DNA of 64,000 nt from assembly GCF_024679095.1 (NCBI RefSeq), contig NC_066544.1:2365783-2429782 (forward strand), read 5' to 3'. The notes beneath the pieces were generated by a model. The model made no database searches and was not told the DNA's origin. It saw only the letters and a list, made by a program, of their open reading frames with translations. Below, in pieces: positions 1 to 11,489 of this stretch. The DNA is from Eriocheir sinensis (Eukaryota > Arthropoda > Malacostraca > Decapoda > Varunidae). Made by a program: the position numbers and the translations under genes. The stretch's first letter is position 1. The number at the start of each line of letters is the position of its first letter.

Positions 1-674
1 ACTAAAGAAAGTACACGAAGAGAGAGATCTGGGAGTAATAATGCAAGATAATAAACAGCCAGAGAGTCATGTTAATCGGATATTCAGTGATACGTATAAC
101 ATGGTGAGAAATATAGGAATAGCATTCCACTACATGGATAAGGATATGATGAAAAAATTAATTACCACTATGATCAGACCAAAGTTTGAATATGCAGAGG
201 CAGTGTGGTCTCCCCATAAGAAGAAACACATAAAGAAACTAGAAAGGATGCAAAGGATGGCAACAAAAATGGTTCCAGAGCTGGAGGGATTGACAGACGA
301 GGAAAGACTAAAGGAAATGGACTTACCAACACTAGAACAAAGAAGAGAAAGGGGAGACCTAATACCAATCTACAAATTATTGAGCAAAATGGAAGAAGTA
401 GACAACGAGGAGTTACTACTAAAAGAAGGAATTACCACCAGGAACACAAGAGGACAGAGTAAAAAATTGAGGAAGGGAAGATGCTTGAGACATAAAGAAA
501 TATAGCTTCCCGCAAAGAAGTATAGATGTTTTGAACAGACTAAGTGAGGATGTAGTATCAGTGAGGAGTGTGCAAAGCCTTAAGGAAAAATTGGATAAAT
601 GTAGATACGGAGACGGGACCACACGAGCGTAAAGCCCAGGCCCTGTAAAACTACAACTAGGTACAACTAGGTAA
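1..674 (+). mobile_element. CR1-like LINE, 3' end of ORF2 (copy A)
   Basis: The element runs off the left edge. The frame from 41 encodes the C-terminal part of a non-LTR reverse transcriptase: YAEAVWSPHKKKHIKKLER, then MQRMATKMVPELEGL and LEQRRERGDL, all typical of the CR1-like RT tail. The frame breaks at about 505, and the downstream KYSFP..R.SIDVLN segment continues in another frame. The 3' end is ctacaactaggtacaactag followed by gtaagtacacac, the same tail as copies B-H. It is dead in this form. Confidence 0.85.
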
Positions 675-1340
675 GTACACACATCATGAATTATCATAGC
701 CAACTATGTTAAGTATATAATATTCATATGCAGTAATACCTTAGAAAATAGTTACTAATAAGTAAAAGGACTCTGGAATTTTTTTGTGAGGAATATTGAT
801 ATGTATTAATAATACCTTAGAAAATATTTACTAATAAGTTAGAGGAATCTGGGAAGCAATTTTGTGAAGTACTGTAGGGCCAAACCACCACTTTCAGGCA
901 ACCTAAACCCAACCCTTCAACTTGAGCAAGAGCATTTAAAACAAAAGGCAATTTTTTTCAGACCTGTTTTGAGAAAAAAAGTGCACTTCAAATGTCGTCA
1001 AATACAGTATTCCATGCACTGAATAAGAAAAAAGGAGAAATACCTCAACCTGAAGTGATATTTATTACCTGAAACTGTTGGAGGGTGTGAATTTCTTCTG
1101 GTCTATCTATGAGTTCAGCTGCCAAGTCCACACTTGTTCAGTGTAGGTGGTTAGCAGGTAGTCATATGTCATGGCAGAGCAGAATACAGCACTGAGCTAC
1201 AGCAGCTAATTTTCATAATATCACACAAGATTTGAACCTACATCGGTAATATTTTCCTTTCTATTCTCTCGTTCTCTCTCACCCTGAAGATGTGGATGAC
1301 AAACCACAGAAAACACTTCAAGCCTGTTCATTTAGTGGTA
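675..1340. other. Intergenic or intronic sequence with no recognised feature
   Basis: AT-rich unique-looking DNA. Two related 40-bp stretches near 740 and 810 (both containing taccttagaaaata) are a weak direct repeat. No exon or element could be supported. Confidence 0.5.
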
Positions 1341-1347
1341 AGCTATT

Positions 1348-1607
<260 letters not shown>

Positions 1608-1610
<3 letters not shown>

Positions 1611-2639
1611 ACCATAAAATAAACACGCTTGAGGCGTTTACTACGGTGGAGCGAAATAGGAACTCAAGGGCAATATACAGAGTTCCTAGGTACAGTCAGA
1701 ACAGAATACGGGATCACTCAGCAACAACTAAAACAAAATGTAATTATATCGCCAACATAGGCGTCGTCGTATATGCCACTGGCGCTTCATGACTCTGACG
1801 TCGGCGTCACTGTATATTGCACTGGCGCTTCATGATGCTGATGTTGGCGTCACCGTATGGAAAGGGTTAAGTTCTTTCTCGTCTCTTGTTGTTGTTGCTT
1901 GTTGGGCTCTTTGTTCAGTTCAGCTGCGACGTTGTCACAGTGTAGTTGCGTTCATTGTTATCGCCTTGTTTGTCGTTATCGACGTCATGGAAGATGACCC
2001 AAGTGAGGACGTTTTTAACACTTTCGCGCACACCCTCCCATCTGATTTTCTCATCCAAAATGCACACCTAACTGGGTATTGGAAGGCCTGATTTTGGTAC
2101 CTTTAGCGCGCGGTATAAATTTTTTCAAAACTTGCTTATCGAATCTTTAGCTCGGTTCATTTTTATGAAACTACTTACATTCCACTCTAAATTGTAAGTT
2201 CTTTCATATGGAAGGAAAAAAATGATAATGTTTGTTTTATATTTTACCGAAAAATCATGAGTTGAAGTGACGTGAACCAATTTCTCAAATAAAAAAACTC
2301 ACATTTTCACCTAGGAGTAAAAATATAACAAATTCAGTTCTATAACAAAAGAAGCGGACATTTATGAGTTAATTAGAGCAACAAACGGAATTTTGATACA
2401 CCAATTATAACAGTCTTAAATTTGAAAAAAGCAAAAAAACTAGATTTTTAAAAAAATGTTCACTTTTTCTACTTATCTCCATAACTGTTTTATTTTATAT
2501 ATTTTTTTATGGTTTCATCTTAAAGAACAGATCATTATCTATACAATGGTAGTTTCAGATTTCTTATATGATGTATAGTTGATGAGTTAGGCTTGAAAGA
2601 ATATTTATTAATACATTAGTAGGTCACGGAAACAACAAA
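1608..2639. other. Mostly unannotated; one possible TTAA element end
   Basis: At 1780-1870 there are two near-copies of a 'tgacgtcggcgtcac'-type segment, ending in ggaaagggttaa. The same end occurs on the TTAA MITE at 60466-60719. A short open frame beginning at 1988 (MEDDPSEDVF) has acidic residues but no recognisable domain. 2100-2600 is AT-rich with nothing identifiable. Confidence 0.4.
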
Positions 2640-3130
2640 AACATATGTTCCTCTCAAACGCGTGATGCTGCAGCACGAGTTGCCAACTAAGACCACCCAC
2701 TGCAGCCCGGTTTGGAGAGGTGGAGCGCCTCCATGCTGTGATGACGTCATTAGCAAATATGGCGGCCCAAACAAACACATATAAGTGCTTCCATTGCATT
2801 TCACCTCTCTGTGCCACCATAACCACTGCAGCTTCCTTTTCATTCTCTGTTGCAAGGAGCTCGTCGGCCAGAACAGCTAGTGATGCATGTTTAAACATCA
2901 TCACGAAGATCAGCGGACGCCATTTTGCTGCCAGAACAGCTAGAGAGAGAGCAGCGGACGCCATATTGCTGCCAGTGAGATGCCGTTACCATAGCAACGA
3001 CGAGGTTCAACTGAGAGGCGCACAAAAGCGTTTGATAGAGGGGTCCGGGTGGTCTGGGCGCCCGGGGCGACCCGAGTCGCTCTCTCAAACACACCCCAGA
3101 ATTAGCGTGGATGCGCGTGATGTCATCGAT
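2640..3130. repeat. Dispersed repeat R, copy 1 (related to the 51-bp minisatellite unit)
   Basis: This segment is closely similar to 35800-36190: both have tgctgtgatga, atatggcggcccaaacaaac, and the agatcagcggacgccatttt / gctgccagaacagctag units that make up the tandem array at 19463. Only one to two units are present here, near 2907-2975. It is flanked by ctctcaaac-type ends on both sides, suggesting a transposon body. Confidence 0.7.
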
Positions 3131-3585
3131 TAAACGCGCGTTAAATCGAAAATATCATGTTAGTTAATCGTATCTCTTTAACTATAAACTTCTGTTAAAT
3201 AAAAAATGTGTTGTTTAAACTTGTGTTAATCAAGAGGTGACTGTAATGCAATTTCATGCCACTAGGTCTGTTTTTAAGGGTTTTAGAGCCAAAATACTAA
3301 ACTGAAGCTAAATCCTTATGAAAAAGTTAGCGTTTACCATTAGCTTCCACCAATTTCTTTATCAGTTTAGCGTCAGCGAAGCTAACTTTTTAGTTAGTGG
3401 GTTACCAGTTAGCAAAGCTAACTTTTCGGTTAGTGGTGCCCATCACTACATATAGCTGAGAAAAATCATGACTGGAAATATATATAACTGAATATTAAGG
3501 GAATGCACTAGTTGCTATATTCTCCAACCCCATCCTGCCACATTCTACTACCACTCACTTTTTTCTTTCTCTTAACATCCCCCAG

Positions 3586-3721
3586 TGGAAAAGACAAGTG
3601 TGACAGGATCTAGCAGCCTTCATAACATGAAACTAGCTTCTCCTGGCACGCCTAGGGAAGAGAGTGACTCTGGGGTTGGCTCAGTACTGGCTAACTACAC
3701 CACTATACCCTTCACCAAGAG
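3586..3721 (+). CDS. LYST: LYST exon a (first exon in window)
   Basis: A pyrimidine-rich tract ending in cccccag precedes the exon, and it ends at AG|GTCAGT. The reading frame enters with two bases of a codon and leaves with two bases (AG). The peptide runs EKTSVTGSSSLHNMKLASPG and on through DSGVGSVLANYTTIPFTK. It is Ser/Thr-rich and looks like a linker rather than a folded domain. The two leftover bases plus the first base of the exon at 25229 make a Ser codon, so the 21.5-kb intron between them is consistent. This is the least certain exon, because no family motif is visible in it. Confidence 0.62.
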
Positions 3722-3751
3722 GTCAGTCTGGCAATTCTTGTCTTTTTTTGT

Positions 3752-4647
3752 GTGTATTTACCTATTTGTAGTATACAGGGCCTGAGCTCAAGCTCAGTCA
3801 GTCCTGTTCTCCAGTCTATATTTGTCCAGCTTTTCCTTCATTACATGGACACTGCCTTCTTCAACAATGTCATTGCTTAGTCCATTCCATGTATCCACAC
3901 TCCTGTATGGAAAACTGTACTTTTTTATGTCTTTCAAACAAGTCCCCTTTCTCAGTTTCTTACTGTGTCCTCTTAGTTGTCTCCTCCCTTCTATCTTGAT
4001 TAAATCATTTCTATCCAACACTTCCATTCCACTTGTATTCCTGTACAATGCTGTCAGGTCTCCTCTTTCTCTTCTTTCTTTGAGTGTTGGTAGGCCCAGT
4101 TCCTCCAATCTAGCTGCATATGACAGACCTGATAGTTCTGGTACTACCATCTTAGTTGCAATCCTTTGAATCCTTTTGAGTTTCCTTATATCCTTATTCC
4201 TGTGTGGTGACCAAACAACTGCAGCATACCCTAACCTTGGTCTAATCAGTGTTGTTTTTATTTTCATCATGTCCCCATATGAGTAGTGAAATGCCACTCT
4301 AATATTTTGCAGCAAACTATATGTTTCTCCATATATTTTATTTATGTGCTTTTCAGGTATCAGTGTATTTTGTATTATGATTTCCAAGTCTTTTTCTTCC
4401 TTCACTGTGTCAATGATTATCCCTCCCATCTTATAAACTCCACATGGATTATTTTTACTTTTTCCAGTTTCATTGTGTGACATTTCTTTTCGTTAAACAC
4501 CATTTCCTGTTTTTTACTCCCTTTATGTTTTCATTTAAATCATCCTGCAGTTTATTACAATCATCATCATCTGTTGTTTTTCTAAGCAGTTTGGCATCAT
4601 CTGCAAACATACTCATATAACTCTACTTTTCTAGCATATCATTTATA
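3752..4647 (-). mobile_element. CR1-like LINE copy B, 3' part
   Basis: The minus-strand frame 4483-3794 encodes YAAVVWSPHRNKDIRKLKR, IATKMVVPELSGL and LKERRERGDL, with the terminal DTWNGLSNDIVEE segment. Upstream at 4600-4560 the RT motif FADDAKLL is readable. The 3' end is tatttacctatttg beside a short tgtgtg. The element stops at a TA at 4648-4649, where transposon Z1 begins. Its upstream part resumes at 7474. Confidence 0.85.
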
Positions 4648-5336
4648 TACAGTACCCTCTTGAGTTTTGAGCTCACTTTGTTCTGAAGGTATAGCACTAA
4701 ACTCACGGATCGTGAAATTCAAGGTATTGAAAACACTGAAAAAGTGCTTATTTGTTCCGACCCGTGGAGATTTTTTTTCACATGTGGCCTATGGTGCCGG
4801 TAGACTATCCATCTGGGCCTGATGGTCGGCCCCCCGAGCCCGTCATGGTGCAGGCAACTGTTTATAGTGGGTCATGCTGCCTCCCGGAGCTCACTTTTTT
4901 TCATCCTTTACTCCCTTGTTATCTCAAAATATGTACCTTGGAAAAAGGAAAAAAACAAGAAGAGAGAACAGGTCGTTTTAAAGCCACAGATGAAGCCTTA
5001 CAATTAGCTGAGCTCTGAAAACATGCTTGTGATTCGCTGGGAGTCCGATGACTTCATCACCAGCGCTCACCCAATCAGCGGCCTCACTACCTTAAGGCGG
5101 TGTCACACTGGCCGTTTTCCTCTAACCATTGTGGCTACTGGCAACGCCCGTACGCCCATCCGGGAGCGAGTTGTTGGTTGTCTGTAAGCTGGTGTCACAC
5201 TGGGCCTTTTTCTTCCCACCGCGTTGGTGGCAGCTTGGGCAACTGGCAACTTTCCCGGGTGTGCATCACATACATTAGGAGAAATTAAAAGGGTGTGGGG
5301 GGGAGATGGGCAGAAGGGAGAGTCAGGTCATGTCAT

Positions 5337-5338
<2 letters not shown>

Positions 5339-5382
<44 letters not shown>
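5339..5382. repeat. (CA)n microsatellite
   Basis: About 22 units of CA. It lies inside transposon Z1 beside TCAGGTCATG-type inverted repeats. Confidence 0.95.
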
Positions 5383-5389
<7 letters not shown>

Positions 5390-5528
5390 AAATGAGAAGG
5401 GAAGGGGGAGGGAGAGGCAGAAGGGAGAGTCAGGTCATGTCTTGACCTGAGTCAGGTCATATCCTGACCAAAGCCCTGATCTGACTCTTTTCTGCCCCTC
5501 CCTCCCCACACCATTCTCATTCCCTTTC

Positions 5529-5551
5529 TGTGTGTGTGTGTGTGTGTGTGT
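5529..5551. repeat. (TG)n flanking the 3' end of LINE copy C
   Basis: A pure TG tract that directly abuts the LINE tail tatttacctag. A second TG tract lies at the LINE's other end (6233-6259). Confidence 0.95.
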
Positions 5552-6231
5552 ATTTACCTAGTTGTGAAATACAGGAAAAGAGCCATACTAGGCTCGTGCT
5601 GTCCTGTCTCCATAACGCTTATTATCCAGTTTTGCTTTAAATTCATGAATCGTTTTTGCCCACACAGTCTCCTCGTCAAGTCCGTTCCATGTTGTTATGC
5701 TTCTGTTTGGAAAACTATATTTCTTGATGTCTCTCCTACAGTCACTCTTCTTCAATTTCTTACCATTGCCTCTTGTCACACTTCTGTCACGTACCACTAG
5801 GTCTTCCCTGTCCAATTTCTCCAATCCCTCTTGTACCCTGTACAATGCTATTAGGTCCCCTCTCTCTCTTCTGCTCTCCAGTGTTGTTAGTCCCAATTTC
5901 TCCAGTCTTTCTTCACAAGTACGTTCTCTCAGAGTTTCCGGTAATTTAGTCGCTGCTCTTTGTATTCTTTCCAACTTTCTAATTTCTTTCTTCAATCTAG
6001 GTGACCACACTAATGCTACATATTCCAGTCTTGGATGTATCATCAATGTTATTAGTTTCTTCACCATTTCTTCATCTAAATATGTAAATGCTGCTTTTAT
6101 GTTTCTAAGAAGATTGTATGTTTCCCCACTTATCTGGTCTATATGTTTTCCAAAGGATAACTTGTCTGTTATTTTCACTCCCAGATCTTTTTCTTCAGTA
6201 TTTTTCATGATTCTTTCATTACTCAGAGAGT
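5552..6231 (-). mobile_element. CR1-like LINE copy C, inserted in (TG)n
   Basis: The minus frame 6208-5588 is open. It encodes EEKDLGVKITDKLSFGKHI, LEYVALVWSPRLKKEIRKLE, RAATKLPETL, ESRRERGDLIALYR and TTWNGLDEETVW, the RT C-terminal third. It is 5'-truncated at ctcagagagtag. TG microsatellite lies on both sides, which fits insertion into a microsatellite with the repeat duplicated. Confidence 0.88.
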
Positions 6232-6232
6232 A

Positions 6233-6259
6233 GTGTGTGTGTGTGTGTGTGTGTGTGTG
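6233..6259. repeat. (GT)n at the 5' end of LINE copy C
   Basis: A pure GT tract directly adjoining the truncated end of copy C. Confidence 0.95.
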
Positions 6260-6979
6260 ACAAGTCAGGACATAAACTGACCTGAGTCAGGTCATGTTTT
6301 GACCAAACCCCTGATCTGACTGTCCTTTCTGCCCCATCCTCCCCCCATCCTTCTCATTTCACCTTCTGTGTGCGTGTGACAGGTATGGAAATGACCTGAC
6401 CTGAGTCAGGTCATGTCCTGACGAAAGCTCTGACCTGACTCTCCTTTCTGACCCTCCCTCCCCACACCCTTCTCTTTTCTCCTTGTTTTCATCCTCTCTA
6501 TCTCACCTTTCACGAGAGGGGCTCATAACCAGAGTGAAGCTACACACCTCCTCTCGAGTCGTAGGCTCACGTGGTATTAACCCGTGTGGGTTGGGTGATG
6601 GGATTTCCTGCTCGGGCGGAAAGGGCGGGTGGCGGGAGTTCCCGCCATCCGACGCGCTCGACTTGGCCAAAAATACCACCTCTTCCCAACATCATATCTC
6701 TGCCGTGCTGCAACCTAGACACTTCAAATTTATTTAATCTTGGAGAGGAAGGATTGGCGATGAAAAAACAGTATAAATTATTATGTTTTCTTTGTAAATT
6801 GCCACACGGGGCATTGATGAAAGACACCTATTTTTCAAAATCTATCAACACCGCCCGCGCACTGTGAGGACGACAATAGTCCTCTAACCCGACTCTTATG
6901 GGTTAAAAGGCTGCGCCGAGTTGAACCAAACACGACAGGGAGGAGGCAGCGGGAAGTTCAAACGCGGTTAACGTGTTAA

Positions 6980-6984
<5 letters not shown>

Positions 6985-7064
<80 letters not shown>
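6985..7064. repeat. (CT)n inside transposon Z1
   Basis: About 40 CT units immediately before a segment reading ccatagccacaatgtttgga. The related copy at 55600-56012 has a (CT)n tract at the same place. Confidence 0.95.
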
Positions 7065-7065
<1 letters not shown>

Positions 7066-7292
7066 CCCATAGCCACAATGTTTGGAGGAAAATGTCCAGT
7101 GCGATATTACCTCTTAAGGTAGCATGCGTGACGCCGGTGGTAAGTAGGTGTGACCCGTACTTGTCAAAACAGCGCAAAACTCAGTGTGATAATGCATGAA
7201 ACTCGGGATGGTAAGGGATTTAGAACTAACTGCAAAATTCAAGGATCATGAAACTCGGATAACGCGAAACTCGAGAGGGTACTGTATATTAA

Positions 7293-7469
7293 CCCGTTAG
7301 CAGCGGGGATCATGTTTCTTAATGGTCCCTCCAGGCGAGAAAAATGAGAAAAAATCACCCCTCACACAAACCATTTCATATATATCAAAGCATTTGTGAT
7401 CAGATTATGTATCATCTATTTTGGGGGGTTTATATCATGGCACAAATTTGGCCCGTCGCTGCTACCAGG
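7293..7469. mobile_element. TTAA-flanked MITE (piggyBac-type target)
   Basis: TTAA at 7289-7292 and 7470-7473 flank a 177-bp segment. Its ends are cccgttagcagcg and cgctgctaccagg, an imperfect inverted repeat. It has no coding capacity. It sits in LINE copy B next to Z1. Confidence 0.7.
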
Positions 7470-7473
7470 TTAA

Positions 7474-7690
7474 AAATATTATTGGCACTAACACTGATCT
7501 CTGTGGCACTCCACTTGTGACCTTTCTCCAATCCAATTTTTCATTTTTTAACCATGTTCCCATTTCTCTGTTTGTCAGATAATTTTTCATCCATGTTGTC
7601 ATTTTTCTCCCTAATACTCCTCTATGTTTTAGTTTACACAGCAGTCTTTTATGTCAAACTTTGTTGAATGCCTTTTTTCCTTTTTTTTGG
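7474..7690 (-). mobile_element. CR1-like LINE copy B, upstream part
   Basis: On the minus strand this encodes a decayed RT palm segment, with stops, ahead of the FADDAKLL motif found at 4600-4560. Removing the two insertions between them (4650-7284 and 7293-7469) makes it collinear with the LINE at 58250-58660. Confidence 0.65.
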
Positions 7691-8818
7691 TGTTCTGTGT
7701 CCCTCTAACAAGTGTTATTAATATGTTGGTAAAATGATATTTAGCAAAGTAGTAATGGAGAGAGAATTTGGAATGCAGGGGCCAAGGGGTAAAATAATGC
7801 TGATGATAAATATATTTTCAGCTGTGGGCTAGTTATATCAGACAATATTAAGTTAGTTTGGGTCTTCAGGACTCCCAACTAAAGAAAAATATAATGCACT
7901 GAGGTGTTTATCACCTATGGACTATGTTGATTTTCCCAAGTGGGAAGAAGTGATGTGAAACATTTTTCCAGAATGTGAGTAGGGAGCAAGAGACCTGTTG
8001 CTCCACAAGCTACCGTGACATTTCATCCGAATAAATGGAGACACCACTTTAAGATACCTTTATGGAATGTTTGATAAAATTAGTAGTTTTTTTTTATAAT
8101 ACAGAAAGGAGCAATGATGATGAATAGATTAGGGAGTTGAAATTTGACACTGAATCATGCTATGCACACTTTTGCTACCTTGTACAACCACAAAAAACAA
8201 TCCTTGTAATTGGTAATCGGTACAGTCGGCTATAGAGAGTAGTGTCACACTGTCCAGTAAGTTTCGTTCAGAAAGCGACATCTGGCAACCCCTCCATGCG
8301 ACATGAAAATTATTATATCCTATCGAAATCGTACTGTTGTAGTGATCGGTGGTCACAGGTGCACTCTACATAATTTTAAGATAGATATTTATCAAAAGTG
8401 CCCGTCGCTAACGCTTAATAATAATTTTTCTTTAGGCTCTGTCGCTACATTTTGACACGAGCTTTTAGTTTCAGTCAAATTTAGTCAAGAGCAATTCTAA
8501 GTTGTTTATCAAACTATGATACATTTAAAAATATACTGCACTTATTAGGGGAGATTGTTATGCCTTTTAACTAAAAACAAAAAATCCCTGACAGCCGAAA
8601 TCTTGTTCTTTATTAAAATTTTTATACGTAATAATAGGATATAAACGTTCACATGATGACGTCGTCGACCACGGGCCTTGACGGCGCGGCCATGGAGCGC
8701 AGAGGTGAAACGACGCTGGAGCAGCGGTATTCTATTAAAGCCCTTATGTCAGCAGGCACTGCAGTTGAGCTGTCACATCAGTGGCTGTGAAAACGTATAA
8801 TTTTTAATGCCTAAAAAA

Positions 8819-8822
<4 letters not shown>
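7691..8822. other. Intronic sequence without recognised feature
   Basis: No exon, RNA gene or element end could be supported. A G/C-rich island with several CG dinucleotides lies at 8660-8710. Confidence 0.4.
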
Positions 8823-8874
<52 letters not shown>

Positions 8875-8985
8875 CTGGGTGGGGACGGGAGACATGTCCA
8901 TCAGTGACAAACCAAGGGGTCAGCTAGTCAGCGACGCGCTGCGCTCGACACACACACACACACATACACACACACATACACACGT
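8823..8985. repeat. (GA)n and (CA)n microsatellites
   Basis: (GA)n at 8823-8873 and interrupted (CA)n at 8949-8985. Confidence 0.93.
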
Positions 8986-8989
8986 ATTT

Positions 8990-10240
8990 ATACTTAGATA
9001 TTACGTAATCTTCACGGAGAAATGATTTTAGATTTTTAATGATCTCCTGAATTGTCTTTGAGGCTTTATAGTGACGGGAATCAAGGCTGCGAGTTAAACA
9101 GACCCTAAGCCTATTTGCTGTTTGATGGTCAGGAGCATTAGTCACTGCCTGACTCTGTGAAGGACAGCATTGCACACGATGTTTTCAAAGTTTAATAAGA
9201 AAAAGTGTTTCAGACTGTTCGTGATGTTTTACCTTGTCATCATCATCATCATCATGTAGAAGACATTTATTATCTCATTTCTAAGTTGAATTCATGTAAT
9301 CTGGTATATTCCTAACTACATTATATTATAATATATTATGATATTTTACAATATTATAATTTCACGGTCACACACACACACGGTACACACTGAAATGCGT
9401 CACTAACATCGCCAGTGAATGCATCACCGTGGTATAATTGCCAGATACCGCAACCAGGCTAAACATTCTGAAAACCATGACACTACTCTCTATCGTCGAC
9501 TGTACATCACATTTTAAAAAGTGACATATGAATGAAAATTTTGCAATCATTCATTGCTGAGATTTTAACAGAAAAGTTTTTTTTTTTTTCCCCCCTGGTG
9601 AATGGGGTAAATAATAACCGTTTTCGGGGTAAAAAAAAATATGGTCCAAAAACGCAAACTAATGGAAAATAAGCTTCCAAAAACTCATGAAGTTTTCTTT
9701 GTTATGTTTAGAACACACTGACACAACCTATCATTAGATAAGAAAATTATAACATACCCTGAAAATAAAAAAGAAAATGCTCGTCAATATGTGACATCTA
9801 AGCAAACTTGACCTGTTTCAACTGAAACTAACGGAAAATTAAATGTTTCTGGTGTTCGAGGAATTCTTTATCTGTCAACTCACTGTCATGCATCATGATG
9901 CGAAACTTTTTACCCCTTTGGGGTGTCTGTGATTGTGGTAGAAAAAAACATTCTATACTGGAGTTATATACCTAAGCAGGCAGGTCATGTCTCTTGCTTT
10001 GGCTCATAAGGGCAACTGTTACTGAACTCCTGAAAGTATGATCAAAGCAAATAATTCACAGGATCTGAAATGCCATAACTTTAAAAAAAACACCAAAAAA
10101 GTTAAACATGCAAAAAAAAAAAAATAATAATAATCATTTGATCATAACCCGGAACCAAATCATTGTTGGACAAATCTGCATACACATGATAAGGGGTACT
10201 AGGTAGGTCTTTCACCACACCAAAAGCTAGAAAAATTAGG
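8990..10240. other. Intronic sequence without recognised feature
   Basis: Contains short (CAT)n at 9239-9255 and homopolymer runs near 9578-9595 and 10110. I see no gene or transposon end. Confidence 0.4.
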
Positions 10241-10248
10241 CACTAGAT

Positions 10249-10552
10249 CAGTGGTTCTTAACCTGGGCTCGGCTGAACCCCAGAGGTTCGGTGAGCCAGT
10301 ATCAGGGGTTCGGCAAGAGCTCTCCGCAACACACTGCAATTTTGCAATTGAATTTTAAGCCAGTTTTTCTTTTATTTTTTGTATTAATTAAAATGAGATT
10401 TATTTTTTGTATTATCTAAATATACTCAAATTTTAAAGCCATTTTTCTTTATTTTGTATGATTTTTTTAAAACTTCATACTGGGGGGGGTTCATCTACTG
10501 TGTAGAGGTTTTCGTTAGGGTTTGACGCCTCTGAAAAGGTCAAGAACCACTG
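10249..10552. mobile_element. hAT-type MITE with perfect 8-bp target duplication
   Basis: The 304-bp segment starts CAGTGGTTCTTAACCTGGG and ends CAAGAACCACTG, an inverted repeat of the type carried by hAT (Charlie-like) elements. The flanks are CACTAGAT at 10241-10248 and again at 10553-10560, a perfect 8-bp duplication as hAT transposases make. It has no coding capacity. Confidence 0.9.
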
Positions 10553-10560
10553 CACTAGAT

Positions 10561-11365
10561 GGAGGCTAGCAGAGCTATGCTACTTTTTACCCCAACTAGC
10601 CCATTGCTTTTTTTAACCTGATTGACTATACGCCCTTATTACTGTATACAAGTTGTGGCAGACTCAAAGATGAGAATCAATACCTTCTGTGCAAGTTGTC
10701 CTGGAAGCGTTCATGAAGGATGATATTACATATTTCCGTGTCGTCAGTGGCTGTAAGTAAAAATTCATTAGGATGAGTAATTCAGCATGGTATGATATCT
10801 TAGTTTGTGCTTTGATTATAACTAGCTAGGAATTTCAGGAAAACCTAAACAAAAATGTTTGCGTAAGGGGAGGCGCCGCCAAAAATGGGTATTTTTTACT
10901 ATTTCAGCCCAATTTTAAAAGTTACTGCAAAATATAATTAAACATGTCACACGTTCCTTGTTAAAGTTTGGAGGCTGTGCGATAATTCTTTCCCTTTCAA
11001 ATAATTTGATTTGTATTACTAATTTCGTGGTCCCCTCCCTGCAGAAACCTCTGTTTTCTGTAGAATACACATATATGTTACATTTTGCCTTCTTTTGTCC
11101 GATTTTTCACTTTTTTTTTACGAAAAGCGTGTCATCATTCATCTAGCAAACTTATAGTGGCAGCCAGCAAGCCTCGGAGAGTGTGGTTGGGTGAATCAGT
11201 CGATCAGTTACTTAGTGCGTCGCGAGCGCAACTCAGAGGTACATTTGTACTTGTACTTTGGCAGGTTTGGACACCTAGGAAAAGAAAAGAAGCCCAAAAG
11301 AAAAGAAAGTGATGAAGAAGTAACAGAAGGTATCCACAGAACACTACAGCCCAGGAGATTTCTAG
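10561..11365. other. Intronic sequence; no supported gene
   Basis: A basic open stretch near 11240-11360 (RKRKEAQKKRK in one frame) is short and has no recognisable domain. Confidence 0.4.
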
Positions 11366-11366
11366 T

Positions 11367-11368
<2 letters not shown>

Positions 11369-11409
<41 letters not shown>
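11369..11409. repeat. (CA)n microsatellite
   Basis: About 20 CA units. Confidence 0.95.
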
Positions 11410-11414
<5 letters not shown>

Positions 11415-11489
11415 CAATTATGATTATTATTTTTTATATCATTAATTGTCATCCATAAATATAACTGCACAGGTGTCTAAGTTGTATTT

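Larger units (their letters stand above)
4650..7284. mobile_element. TA-flanked transposon Z1 (Tc1/mariner- or pogo-like ends)
   Basis: The left end is CAGTACCCTCTTGAGTTTTG and the right end GCGAAACTCGAGAGGGTACTG, imperfect terminal inverted repeats. TA dinucleotides flank both ends (4648-4649, 7285-7286), the target mark of Tc1/mariner-type elements. No transposase is visible. The interior holds a LINE copy (5552-6231), a (CA)n tract and a (CT)n tract. A sister right end occurs at 55600-56012. Confidence 0.75.

Noticed and set aside
1988..2091. Short acidic open frame (MEDDPSEDVF...) as a piggyBac N-terminus
   Set aside because: Only 34 codons with no following transposase motif; too little to support.
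2720..3133. 137-aa frame as a host exon
   Set aside because: It lies entirely in dispersed repeat R, including the minisatellite unit, and recurs at 35800-36190.
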